NCBI RefSeq assembly: GCF_003284895.1
Contig: NZ_QMDV01000001.1
Coordinates: 1,019,080 to 1,083,079 of the forward strand
Source: Pontibacter arcticus
Lineage (GTDB): Bacteria > Bacteroidota > Bacteroidia > Cytophagales > Hymenobacteraceae
Direction: 5' to 3'
Length of the DNA: 64,000 bases
Shown: in pieces, positions 44,362-53,104 of the stretch
Layout of the letters: every line of letters begins with the position of its first letter
Position numbering within the stretch: the stretch's first letter is position 1
Translations under genes and position numbers: made by a program
Notes under the pieces: generated by a model
The model's input: the letters and a program-made list of their open reading frames with translations, nothing else
Databases searched by the model: none
What the model was told of the DNA's origin: nothing

Positions 44362-46542
44362 TTAATCGGCTCTTTTCTGCAATTCTTTTAAATACTCGTA
44401 GCCAAGTTTGCCTCTGGCGGTGTTTGCTTTTTGTGGCGTTTGCGAGGCTGGTGGTAATAATTCGGCCCAGGCGCTCTCAACTTTTACAAGGCAGTTTCGG
44501 CACAGCGGTTTGTTTTGGTTGATGTCGGAAATTAAGGTGCGCAGGTCCTGCAACGCCTGTAAGTAGCGGCCCGGTTTTGCAAAAGCCTGTTGCGCCATCT
44601 CCTGACCGGCTTTCTCTAGTATGCGGCTATCGGCAGCTACGTAAGTGTTCTTGTGTTTGTAGTTCTCTAGCCAGTTTAAAGCGGCGCGGGTATGGGGCAG
44701 GTTGGTTTCGGACTTTATACTTTGCTTTTCCGATGGTGCCGTAATTTTACTCAGGTCGCCGGTCAAGCGTTTTTCGGGTTCTTTAAGAGGCGGCGCGTCG
44801 AAACCGGTTTTAGCCACATAAGCACGCGAGCTCTGTTGCACCTGTTTCAGTAAGCGCAGGGCTTTGTACTCGAATGGCAAGGCTTCTTTAGGTTTGTGCG
44901 TACGCAGTCGTAGTTCAGCTTCCCACATCTGTGCCAGCGCTCCTTTCAGTTTTGCTTTCACGGCAGGTTCAAAAATAGTGGCTTCGCCTTCCTGGTCGTG
45001 TTTGTGCATGTAAGGGTCCAGCAAAGCCTGCGGGTCGTTGCTGTTCTCGAACTCCGGATGGTCGTGGCCATCGCCTGCGGAATGCTCCTCGCCTGCCGGA
45101 ATACCGCCACCCGGACCAATACCGCTCTCCGATTCCTCGCCTAAAAATTTACCGTAGCGCAAACGCAGCAGTTTCTGGTCGGCGCCGATGTTGTTGGAGC
45201 GTTGCTCAAAAGTGGTTCTGCTGATGTTTTTTTGTTCTGCTATCAGTTTTTCGGTGTCGATGATGATCTGGCGCTGGCTCCTGAAATATTCCGGTACCGG
45301 GTTTACGCCCATACTCATATCAAAATTGTTATCTACTACAGCCGTATCTTCTATCTGCACAAAGTATGTTTCGGAGCGGGTGTAGCCCCGGTGGTTGTCA
45401 TGGGCCTGAATGTAAAAGTAGAGTTCGTCGCCGTAGGTCATGCCCAGTTTTTTCAGGTCGAGGGTTTGGTTTGCATGAAAGCTGCGTTTGGTGCCGCTAA
45501 AACCCAGGCTGATCTTTTCTTCCCTGAACTTAACTGCCTCGCCGGTTCCTTTGGCTACGGTGGCTACCAGGTTTGCTTCGCGGATGCCGTAATCATCCGA
45601 AATAGTGGCCTGTAAATTTACCCGCTGCGGATCGCCAAAAAGAATCTCCGTGTACTGTTCCGGTTTCTGTATAACAATAGTAGGAGCTTCGTCCGGAATG
45701 ATTTCCAACGTATAAAAAGCAGAGTTTTCTCCGTTCAGGCGCAGGTTGTACAGAGCCGGTTCGGTAAAAGCTTTAGACAAAGTATAAACTTCCTGTTGCC
45801 TTTTAAAAGGCGAAATAGTGTTCTCGTTCAGGACAAGCTGGAGTTGTTTGGCAGGTTTGTTTGTGTGGATGCGCCAGGTAATAGTAGCGCCTTGTTCCAC
45901 GCGCAGGTTAGGCTGGCTGACCGTATAAGCAGCTTTGCCGGTGTAAGAAGGCGGCGTAACGGTAATGTCTATTTTCTCAATTTTCACGATCGTATCCGAA
46001 GCCGCAACTGGCGCATTCGGGAAATCGATTTTTACTTCTTCTGATGGTTGGGTAGCAGTCGTAACAGCCGCCGCTGGCAGCAGCACGATAAGCAAGGCCA
46101 GCAACGTACCGGCAGCCAGCAAAATACCCGATGTTGCTGGTTTTACATAAAATACCTTTTCCTGCTCTGGATGAAGTTTTTGAAGCGCGGTAGCCACTTT
46201 GCGCTGCTGCAGCTTTTCGAGCAGGTTAAGTTCGGTGGCAGGGCGTAAAAGTAAAGCGGAGCTGTCTTCGAGTTGCGGGTAATTGCGGTTGAGGTGGCTG
46301 GCTACCTGTTGCAGCGTTGTTTTGTTGCTGTGCTGCCACCGAAATATAAAGTATAAAAAAGCCAAAAGTATAAGGCCGGCAGCCACTCCCACTAGCAGCC
46401 AGTTCTCAAATTGAAACCGGTAAAGTATCGCCACACCAACCAGCAAAAGCGCCAGAGCCTGCATAGCGTAAAGCCGCATTTTTGCCTGCACATATTGCCG
46501 CCGTACCTGCTCTAAAATAGAAATGCTTTTTTCTGTTTCCAT
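44362..46542 (-). CDS. DUF4175 family membrane protein
   Basis: 726 aa. Two membrane helices near the N-terminus (ALALLLVGVAILYRF and LVGVAAGLILLAFLYFIF), followed by a long periplasmic part with FN3/Ig-like beta-sheet segments (KIDITVTPPSYTGKAAYTV, ISDDYGIREANLVATVAKG), a helical mid-section and a C-terminal helical region with the CRNC pair. It matches the DUF4175 family, usually encoded in MoxR-BatA-DUF58 loci. Function unknown. 5 bp from the BatA-like gene upstream, so one transcript. Confidence 0.85.
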   Translation of the reverse strand: METEKSISILEQVRRQYVQAKMRLYAMQALALLLVGVAILYRFQFENWLLVGVAAGLILLAFLYFIFRWQHSNKTTLQQVASHLNRNYPQLEDSSALLLRPATELNLLEKLQQRKVATALQKLHPEQEKVFYVKPATSGILLAAGTLLALLIVLLPAAAVTTATQPSEEVKIDFPNAPVAASDTIVKIEKIDITVTPPSYTGKAAYTVSQPNLRVEQGATITWRIHTNKPAKQLQLVLNENTISPFKRQQEVYTLSKAFTEPALYNLRLNGENSAFYTLEIIPDEAPTIVIQKPEQYTEILFGDPQRVNLQATISDDYGIREANLVATVAKGTGEAVKFREEKISLGFSGTKRSFHANQTLDLKKLGMTYGDELYFYIQAHDNHRGYTRSETYFVQIEDTAVVDNNFDMSMGVNPVPEYFRSQRQIIIDTEKLIAEQKNISRTTFEQRSNNIGADQKLLRLRYGKFLGEESESGIGPGGGIPAGEEHSAGDGHDHPEFENSNDPQALLDPYMHKHDQEGEATIFEPAVKAKLKGALAQMWEAELRLRTHKPKEALPFEYKALRLLKQVQQSSRAYVAKTGFDAPPLKEPEKRLTGDLSKITAPSEKQSIKSETNLPHTRAALNWLENYKHKNTYVAADSRILEKAGQEMAQQAFAKPGRYLQALQDLRTLISDINQNKPLCRNCLVKVESAWAELLPPASQTPQKANTARGKLGYEYLKELQKRAD

Positions 46543-46547
46543 AGCCG

Positions 46548-48023
46548 TTATGTAGTGCGCCGGATGGCTAAAAATCGTTCAACTAAAAACAACATAAACG
46601 CAGCCAGTACAAACCACGGCAGCAGGTTTTGCTGTTTCGCGTCTGAATTTATACTTGCCTGCAGCGGTGTTCTGGCGGTTGGCATAAACTGGTTTTCTGC
46701 GGATGCGCGCACATCATACTTTGTAAAATCGGGTTGCGGAAACAGAACCGGCAGCAGCAATTCCGGTAGCTGTGCGCTTTGCCCCAGATCGCTCCATTGC
46801 GGCGCAAAACCGCTCCAAAAATAATAGACGTTCTCCTGTTTTGTAAGCAGTGCCTCACCGGTTGCAGTACGCCATTTTATACTTTCGTTTGGTGCAAGTG
46901 CAGCCTGACTTACCTGATGGATTTTTACAGGCATGGTATTGAGCGTAACACTGGTTTTAACAGCCGTTGGTTTTGCAACAGCCTGCAACCACACGTTTCT
47001 ACCTTCTTTTATACGTTCGGGTAAAGCATCGCTTCGCAACCAGAAAATAAAATTGGCTGAAGAATCGGCTGTAGCAGTTTCTGTTAGGCTGATGGGCAAA
47101 CCTGTGTAGCTGCTGATGGCGTTAAGTGCCGCTTTGATGTATATAACTTCAGGCTGTTGGCTTTTTCCGGAAAGTATGGCTACCTGAAACGGCGCTTTCT
47201 GAAGTATAACTTGGCTCGTATCCTGGTCATTAATCAACTGTATATAATCACCTGAAAGGTTAAAATTGAGCTGCTTTCCATTGCTGCTTATACTTTTGTT
47301 TGCGAGCGTGGTGCGCTGGCTACTGTATGTGATGTTATCACGGGAGCTGTGGCCGATTAGCAGCAACAAACTATCAGCGTTTAGCTGCGTGGCGGTTTGC
47401 AGCCAGGTAGTTTCGGTTTCGGTGGCTACCGGTATCCAGGTAATGTTTTCGGGTAAGCTGGCGGGTTTTGTTCCGGCAAAAAAACGCTGCTGATCAGAAG
47501 TAAAAAGGATCACGCTGTCCTGCGGCTGGTTATACTTTTCGGAAAGCAGCGGTAGCAAACGCCAGTAATTCTGCGGTTGGTTTATACTTGAATCAGCAGG
47601 ATTTATACTTAGTTGTTGCCATTTTTCCGGTGTAATTTCCTGCATTCCCGGCGTATAAGTATGCAGTGTAAATCCCTGTTTCACTAGTGTATCAATAGCA
47701 GGTTTTATCCTTTGGAGGGCTGCTGTGTAAAGCAATTCAGGACTTACCACCACTGCTTTTTTGCTCACTTTTTTCGGGTCGAGCTGCATCCAGACCGGCT
47801 CGGCCAATGCTGCTGCCAACAGCAAAAGTATAACGCAACGTAGCAACAGTAAGCCAACCTGTGTTAGTTTTATACTGTTCAACCGGCTGCTCGCCGATTC
47901 TTCGATCCAGCGCAGGCTACCAATTCTCACGGTTTTGCCCTGGCGTTTATTCCATAAGTGTATCGCAATCGGAATAAGTATAGCCGACGCTGCAAAAAGC
48001 CAGTAAGGAGAAAGGAAAGACAC
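46548..48023 (-). CDS. BatA-domain (aerotolerance-regulator-like) membrane protein
   Basis: 491 aa, starting with the BatA N-terminal segment (PF07584): MSFLSPYWLFAASAILIPIAIHLW, then ...[24 protein letters not shown] and a second membrane helix (LLLLRCVILLLLAAALAEPVW). The rest is a large periplasmic region, closed by a helix near the C-terminus (LPWFVLAAFMLFLVERFLA). In Bacteroides BatA proteins aid aerotolerance; the precise mechanism is unsettled. The vWA domain of classic BatA is not obvious here. It is part of the MoxR block, between the methyltransferase (36 bp) and DUF4175. Confidence 0.85.
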   Translation of the reverse strand: MSFLSPYWLFAASAILIPIAIHLWNKRQGKTVRIGSLRWIEESASSRLNSIKLTQVGLLLLRCVILLLLAAALAEPVWMQLDPKKVSKKAVVVSPELLYTAALQRIKPAIDTLVKQGFTLHTYTPGMQEITPEKWQQLSINPADSSINQPQNYWRLLPLLSEKYNQPQDSVILFTSDQQRFFAGTKPASLPENITWIPVATETETTWLQTATQLNADSLLLLIGHSSRDNITYSSQRTTLANKSISSNGKQLNFNLSGDYIQLINDQDTSQVILQKAPFQVAILSGKSQQPEVIYIKAALNAISSYTGLPISLTETATADSSANFIFWLRSDALPERIKEGRNVWLQAVAKPTAVKTSVTLNTMPVKIHQVSQAALAPNESIKWRTATGEALLTKQENVYYFWSGFAPQWSDLGQSAQLPELLLPVLFPQPDFTKYDVRASAENQFMPTARTPLQASINSDAKQQNLLPWFVLAAFMLFLVERFLAIRRTT

Positions 48024-48059
48024 TGATAGGTAGAAAGTTATAAAGTTGAAAGTTAAGGT

Positions 48060-48794
48060 TTATACTTTGCCGATCCGGGTGAGCACTTCGAAACGGATTT
48101 CTGTGGTTTGTTCGTCGCCCCAGGTTGCTTTTAGTTCGTCGTGTAGCAGTTCGAGCGGATTCTGACCGTTGGCTTTTTCGTAATGTTTCACCGCCGACCA
48201 GGTGTTCAGATACCCAACCAGTTCCTCGAAACGCCAGGTATAAGTCATCTCGAAATGCGGTGCATTCAACTCCTCAAATGGGAACGGAATGGTCTGGTAA
48301 TTTTCGTCGAGGTAGCGGCGCTCCGGGTCCCAATAACCGGAAAGCAGGCCATCGTATAGCATATGGATTACCTCATCTAGCTTGGGTTGCGTTTTCAGGA
48401 GGCCGTAACCAAGTATGGCGATGACGCCACCGGGCTTAAGCACACGCTTTGCTTCTGCATAAAACAAATCAAAATTAAACCAATGAACCGCCTGCGCCAC
48501 CACTACCAAATCAACTGAATTATCCTCGAAAGAAGCATTTTCGGCCTGTTCGGTTTTATAAAGTATATTGGGGTGCTGCGTGGCATTCTTCAATTGGTTT
48601 TCGCTGATATCCGTACCGATTACCTGACCGAAATATTCTGAAAGCATAACGGCAACCTGCCCGTTACCGGTGGCACAATCCCAGGCCAAGTGGTGCGCCG
48701 GTGCGATACTTACCAGGTGCGCGATCAGCTCGCGTGGGTACGATGGCCTGAATTTGGCGTAATCAGCGGCGTGTCCGGAGAAGTTGTCTTTCAT
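48060..48794 (-). CDS. Class I SAM-dependent methyltransferase
   Basis: 244 aa with motif I as LAWDCATGNGQVAVMLSEYF, motif II as VIGTDISENQL, a post-I VDLVVVAQAVHWF segment and motif III KRVLKPGGVIAILGYG. The layout fits the Methyltransf_11/UbiE-like group; the substrate cannot be told. It is inserted between DUF58 (12 bp upstream) and BatA (36 bp downstream) in an otherwise standard MoxR block, which is unusual; it may be a passenger that uses the transcript or a real modifier of a partner protein. Confidence 0.9.
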   Translation of the reverse strand: MKDNFSGHAADYAKFRPSYPRELIAHLVSIAPAHHLAWDCATGNGQVAVMLSEYFGQVIGTDISENQLKNATQHPNILYKTEQAENASFEDNSVDLVVVAQAVHWFNFDLFYAEAKRVLKPGGVIAILGYGLLKTQPKLDEVIHMLYDGLLSGYWDPERRYLDENYQTIPFPFEELNAPHFEMTYTWRFEELVGYLNTWSAVKHYEKANGQNPLELLHDELKATWGDEQTTEIRFEVLTRIGKV

Positions 48795-48806
48795 CGTTTT
48801 TCGGGT

Positions 48807-49700
48807 TTAACTATAGAGCAAACGCTTCTGCAGGAACGTGCGAAGTGCTTTGTCCAACGGCTCGTCGGTTGTGAAAAGGTCATAGTTTATCTGACGGTGG
48901 CGCATGTTGCGTTCAGTTTGCTGCAGCCAGTTTTGCAGTTGCTCCAGGTACGTCTGGCGCTGCGACGCCGTGTTCACCTGTAGTGTTCGGTTCGTTTCCA
49001 GATCTTCAAAAGTAAGCGTGCTTCCGAAATCAAAGTCCAACTCGTTGCGGCTCATCAGATGGAAAAGCAACAGTTCATGCCGTTGTGCGCCCAGTTTAAA
49101 CAACAGGTTCGAAATTTCAGCTTCGTCTTCGTACAAATCCGTCAGGAAAACAGTCAGCTCCTTTTGCCTGCGGTTCGCGAATAAGTTGGCAGCCGTGTTT
49201 ACATCCGGAAATTTGCCTTTAGGTTGCACCGCCGCCAGTTGGTGCCAGAAGCGTTGCAGGTGCATGTTATCGGAGCGCGGCGTCAGGTTGATGAGTTGGT
49301 CCTGCTGTAATATATAAAGCCCTGTTTCATCGCCTTGTGTTGTTGCTAAGTACGCCAGGGAAGCCACTAAAAACCGCGCATAGTCCATTTTGCTGATGCC
49401 ATTCGCATCTTCGTGGGCCATGGAGGCGCTGCCATCCAGTATAAACCGAACAGTAATATTGGTATCAACTTCGGCTTCGCGGATGTAATAGCGGTCGGAG
49501 CGGGCAAACATTTTCCAGTCTAATTGGCGCAGATCGTCGCCGGGTTGGTAGCTGCGGTATTGGCTGAACTCCAACCCAGCACCACGCCGCAGACTCTGGT
49601 TCTGGCCCGCCAAAAAGCCTTCCACCACTGTTTTAGCCAGCAGCGGCAGGTCTTTTATGGTAGCCAGTACCTTAGGGTCGATAAATTTGTGGGTGCTCAA
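48807..49700 (-). CDS. DUF58 / vWA-like domain protein
   Basis: 297 aa. The DUF58 signature is GAGLEFSQYRSYQPGDDLRQLDWKMFARSDRYYIREAEVD; the vWA-like domain follows with the metal-site motif (MIDAS) FILDGSASMAH (D-x-S-x-S core) near residue 90. DUF58 proteins are the cytoplasmic partners of MoxR ATPases and are thought to help protein complex maturation. The order within the locus agrees with that pairing, though two unknown genes separate it from MoxR. Confidence 0.93.
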   Translation of the reverse strand: MSTHKFIDPKVLATIKDLPLLAKTVVEGFLAGQNQSLRRGAGLEFSQYRSYQPGDDLRQLDWKMFARSDRYYIREAEVDTNITVRFILDGSASMAHEDANGISKMDYARFLVASLAYLATTQGDETGLYILQQDQLINLTPRSDNMHLQRFWHQLAAVQPKGKFPDVNTAANLFANRRQKELTVFLTDLYEDEAEISNLLFKLGAQRHELLLFHLMSRNELDFDFGSTLTFEDLETNRTLQVNTASQRQTYLEQLQNWLQQTERNMRHRQINYDLFTTDEPLDKALRTFLQKRLLYS

Positions 49701-49776
49701 GGGTTCCTTTATGTTATATAATTTTTTAGTTAAGTATATTTCCTAAAGTTTGAAGTTTAAGATGTACATAGGGTAA

Positions 49777-50442
49777 TTACTTTTTCTTTCTTTTAAAAGC
49801 AATAACTAAAGCTAAGAATGCAAAGCCTAGTGCGATGTAAGATATGGCATTACTACTAGAAGGCTGTGATGCTACCGGATTGCTCTCATTTCTTCTGTAA
49901 GCTAAAAGCATGGCATATTCACACGTCCAATTTTTTAGGAATACAGGTAGCATTTCCCTTTCTTTTTCCAATATAAACTCATCAAGCTTCTCGTGGTATT
50001 CAACCATCGCAGCACTATCTGCTCTAACCTCTGAAGTTGGGGGAGCTGGGTATTCGGGTATATTATTGGATAAAGGATGTGATAAGCTTCTGGAAAGACT
50101 GCTCAAATCCTTTAACTGTAATCCTTTGGGAGTATTTTCAAGCTTTGAGTAAACAATCCACATCCCTTCTTTTGGGGCCAAATAACATTTGTGCTTGTAT
50201 GATCCGAATATAGTATCAGCTTCAACCTTTCCTTTAAAAATGTCTATCACCTTCATGCTATAGTTAAAGCCATCGGAGGCTATGACTTCACTGAGGAAAA
50301 TTACTTCGCTGTCCTTTATTTCATTTTGAACTGTTGCTATACTCCAATTTGCCCATTTTTGTCCTGGGCAACTTCCTGCATTCGAACTGATGGTAATCAG
50401 AATAGCAATAACTATAAGTATAAATCCTTTATAGTATTCCAT
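49777..50442 (-). CDS. Hypothetical secreted protein with C-terminal membrane anchor
   Basis: 221 aa, not recognised. Signal peptide (GFILIVIAILITISSNAGS), then a segment with several spaced cysteines (SCPGQKW, HKCYLAP, NWTCEYAM), including EVIFLSEVIASDGFNYSMKVIDIFKGKV. This resembles the NTR/TIMP-like fold in outline. A single hydrophobic helix (ISYIALGFAFLALVIAF) and lysine tail form a C-terminal anchor. It is more AT-rich than its neighbours and separates the MoxR and DUF58 genes that normally adjoin, so it may be an insertion into the operon. Confidence 0.6.
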   Translation of the reverse strand: MEYYKGFILIVIAILITISSNAGSCPGQKWANWSIATVQNEIKDSEVIFLSEVIASDGFNYSMKVIDIFKGKVEADTIFGSYKHKCYLAPKEGMWIVYSKLENTPKGLQLKDLSSLSRSLSHPLSNNIPEYPAPPTSEVRADSAAMVEYHEKLDEFILEKEREMLPVFLKNWTCEYAMLLAYRRNESNPVASQPSSSNAISYIALGFAFLALVIAFKRKKK

Positions 50443-50481
50443 TTTAGATGCTTATGAATAACAGAAAAATAAAAGAGATTG

Positions 50482-51021
50482 CTACACTAAGCTCTGTCTC
50501 AGTTTCAAATCAACCAACTCTGCTTCTATAGTGGCATCATCCAGTATAACATCCACACCGCCAATTAACTCTTCGCGCACTTTCAGCATATACTTCCGAG
50601 TGTCGGTGTAAAGCACAAGGGCTGCGTCGTAGTGTATGGTTTCGCCGGCTTCCTGGCTCAAGTCCTGGTACACTTCTATCAAAAGCACCTGCGATGACAG
50701 TACCTTTAATTCAGAATATTGCCCTGATTGCAGCAGCTTTTCTTTGCGGAGCGGCATTCTGCTTTCTTCGATGGCGAATTCGTAATAGGTAATGGATGAA
50801 CCGGACGAAAGCCTGTAATCGGCGCTGATGTTGATGAAAGTAAGGTCGCCGCGGTTGGTTTTCAGGCCAAGTGCAAATTCCGGAGCCCAATACGAAACAT
50901 GGTTGCCGGTGGCGTCTACTTTTATACTATCCGTAAAGAAATAACACAGCCTTTCGCCCACAATCTTTCTTAAAAGCTGCGTTCCGGTCTCGGTCAGTTT
51001 TGCATGTACGATCTCTTCCAT
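50482..51021 (-). CDS. Hypothetical 179-aa cytoplasmic protein
   Basis: Not recognised. No signal or membrane segment. It consists of alternating beta strands (ALGLKTNRGDLTFINISADY, SITYYEFAIEESRMPL, VLLIEVYQDLS) followed by a strand-helix end (MLKVREELIGGVDVILDDATI). It starts 54 bp downstream of MoxR on the same strand. Together with the next gene it interrupts the usual MoxR-DUF58 adjacency. Confidence 0.6.
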   Translation of the reverse strand: MEEIVHAKLTETGTQLLRKIVGERLCYFFTDSIKVDATGNHVSYWAPEFALGLKTNRGDLTFINISADYRLSSGSSITYYEFAIEESRMPLRKEKLLQSGQYSELKVLSSQVLLIEVYQDLSQEAGETIHYDAALVLYTDTRKYMLKVREELIGGVDVILDDATIEAELVDLKLRQSLV

Positions 51022-51075
51022 CTGGTTCCGGATTAACTGTAAAAGTATAGCTATAATTTGAGCTTGATGTTATAC

Positions 51076-52071
51076 TTAGGCCAGCACCGCTTTGGTCAGT
51101 TTTATACTTTGCAGCAGCTCGTCCACTACCCTGTCCGGGGTGATGCGTTCGGCTTCGGCGTTAAAGTTTACCAGCACACGATGGCGCAAAACGGGGTAAG
51201 CCATTTCCCGGATATCTTCCTGCGTTACCGCGAAACGGCCATGCAGCAAAGCCCGCGCTTTGGCGGTAAGTATAAGTGCCTGCCCGGCACGAGGGCCAGC
51301 CCCCCAGCGGCAGTAGGTCTTTACAAACTCCACGGAAGTCGTTTCGGGGCGGGTAGCGCGTACCAGGTTATTCACGTAGGCCATTAGCTCGTTGTTTATA
51401 CTTACTTCGCGTACAAGCTGGCGCAGCAGCATAACTTCTTCGCCGGTTAAGCTCGGTTGTATGTGTGCCTGCCGGGTGCCGGTTGTATTGGTAAGGATTG
51501 CCAGTTCTTCCTGCTCGTTGGGGTAGCGTATTTTGATGTATAAGAGAAAGCGGTCGAGTTGCGCTTCGGGTAGCGGGTAGGTGCCAGCCTGCTCGATCGG
51601 GTTCTGGGTTGCGAGCAAAAAAAATGGTTTCGGCAGCGAATAGGTTTTACCGGCGTACGTTACCTCGTGCTCCTGCATGGCCTCGAGCAACGCTGCCTGC
51701 GTTTTGGGCGGCGTCCGGTTTATTTCGTCGGCCAGCACGATGTTCGAGAAGATCGGCCCTTCGTTAAATTTGAAAAAGCGCTTACCTGTTACATGGTCTT
51801 CTTCCAGCACTTCGGTGCCCAGAATGTCGGTTGGCATCAGATCGGGCGTGAACTGAATTCTCCGGAATCCCAGATCCATAGCGCTGGCCAACGTACGTAC
51901 CAGTAAGGTTTTTGCCAGCCCGGGTACGCCTTCCAGCAAACCGTGGCCACCTGCCAAAAGTATGATCAGTACTTCGTCGAGCACTTCTTCCTGGCCAACA
52001 ATTACTTTCTGTATTTCCTGTTTCAGCTTTGGTAGTTTGCTGAGCAGGTGTTGTATGTCTTGTTCTGTCAT
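51076..52071 (-). CDS. MoxR-family AAA+ ATPase
   Basis: 331 aa. Walker A GVPGLAKT at residues 48-55; the [15 protein letters not shown] segment; Walker [26 protein letters not shown]; sensor region [23 protein letters not shown]-terminal lid with [15 protein letters not shown]. MoxR ATPases act as chaperone-like remodelers with vWA partners, here the DUF58 and BatA-like proteins downstream. It is preceded by the dispersed repeat at 52105-52272, so it probably has its own promoter or is read from tldD. Confidence 0.94.
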   Translation of the reverse strand: MTEQDIQHLLSKLPKLKQEIQKVIVGQEEVLDEVLIILLAGGHGLLEGVPGLAKTLLVRTLASAMDLGFRRIQFTPDLMPTDILGTEVLEEDHVTGKRFFKFNEGPIFSNIVLADEINRTPPKTQAALLEAMQEHEVTYAGKTYSLPKPFFLLATQNPIEQAGTYPLPEAQLDRFLLYIKIRYPNEQEELAILTNTTGTRQAHIQPSLTGEEVMLLRQLVREVSINNELMAYVNNLVRATRPETTSVEFVKTYCRWGAGPRAGQALILTAKARALLHGRFAVTQEDIREMAYPVLRHRVLVNFNAEAERITPDRVVDELLQSIKLTKAVLA

Positions 52072-52104
52072 TTTATACTTTATGACTGTCTGTTTAAGCC
52101 TTCG

Positions 52105-52272
52105 TTTATACTTTGCTGGCGTAGGTACTGCCTTTCCAACTCTTAAAGTATAAGTTTCATAGTTGGGTTTTTCGCCTCGCCGGCTAGGCCTTACTTTTCT
52201 CCTTGATGAGAAAAGTAAGCAAAAGAATCAAGACGATTTTGAACTCGCTGAACGCTCAAACAAAAAATCGTC
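52105..52272. repeat. Dispersed repeat element related to 58291-58712
   Basis: The first 20 bases (52105-52124) are identical to 58291-58310. TTTCATAGT-type and GCC/GGC-rich parts follow. The segment 52190-52210 is identical in reverse complement to 58605-58625 (21 bases). A hairpin closes it: GACGATTTT (52232-52240) with AAAATCGTC (52264-52272). It occupies the gap between MoxR and DUF4159. Confidence 0.75.
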
Positions 52273-52376
52273 ATTAGTGCACCTGGCTAAGACTGTCGCT
52301 TCGTAGCAAGTATAAATATTATACTTTGTGAGGAAGTCTTTACGGCACTTGGTTATCCTATAATTATAATCCTTTC

Positions 52377-52994
52377 TCAACTCGTAAGCGCATACATAAT
52401 AATATTGACGCCGAATTTGGTATTATCCTCTGCCAGCCAGCGTTTGTTCCGGAAATCGTAGTCCCATTCGCAGCCGTAATCTTTGTTGCTGTAGAGCACC
52501 GCTATGCGGCCGTTTATTTCGATGGCTTTCAGGTAATCGTGCACCAGGTCATCGCCCCAGCCGTTCAGCTCAAAGCTTGTAGTCGGCGGGCCATCCTCAA
52601 ACGTGAAAAAGCTTTTGTAGAGTTTGTGGTTGTTGGGGATCTTCTTCAGCGCGTTCTGTCCGAAAATCTGTCGCATCTCTTCCTCAAATGACCGCGCAAA
52701 AAGGCCGTCCACATCGTGGTTGCAATCATCCACAAACACAAAGCCGCCGTTACGCACATACATCTCAAAATTGCTGCGCTCTTTTTTGTTGAACTGCACC
52801 AGCTTGTGCCCGCTCAGGTAACTGAACGGGTAATTAAACAGCTCGGCACTTTCCAGCGAAACCACTTTTTCCTGCTCCGTAACTTTAACAGTAGTGTACT
52901 CTATTAAAGAATGCAGCAGGTTGGTAGGCATACGCGGGTCGGTATCCCAGTTGCCGGAGCGGTATTGTAAACGTACGAAGGTAAAAGGAGGCAT
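52377..52994 (-). CDS. DUF4159 domain protein
   Basis: 205 aa, beginning FTFVRLQYRSGNWDTDPRMPTNLL, then EYTTVKV, the segment PFSYLSGHKLVQFNKKERSNFEMYVRNGGFVFVDDC, and EINGRIAVLYSNKDYGCEWDYD. These match DUF4159, a Rossmann-like relative of glutamine amidotransferase domains lacking a catalytic cysteine. In many Bacteroidota it lies beside MoxR or TldD genes, as here. Function unknown. The 110-bp gap to pmbA and the repeat-filled gap to moxR bracket it. Confidence 0.85.
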   Translation of the reverse strand: MPPFTFVRLQYRSGNWDTDPRMPTNLLHSLIEYTTVKVTEQEKVVSLESAELFNYPFSYLSGHKLVQFNKKERSNFEMYVRNGGFVFVDDCNHDVDGLFARSFEEEMRQIFGQNALKKIPNNHKLYKSFFTFEDGPPTTSFELNGWGDDLVHDYLKAIEINGRIAVLYSNKDYGCEWDYDFRNKRWLAEDNTKFGVNIIMYALTS

Positions 52995-53104
52995 TTATTG
53001 AGTTATGAATGCTTGCTGCGTTACGGGTTAATTATTTACACGCTTTAAAATGAATGCCGCACACAAAAGCTGCATGCGGCATTCAAACTATAAATTAAGC
53101 TAAA

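Noticed and set aside
44362..48023. Secretion-system assembly locus
   Set aside because: BatA and DUF4175 signatures and the MoxR/DUF58 context explain these genes without invoking a secretion machine.
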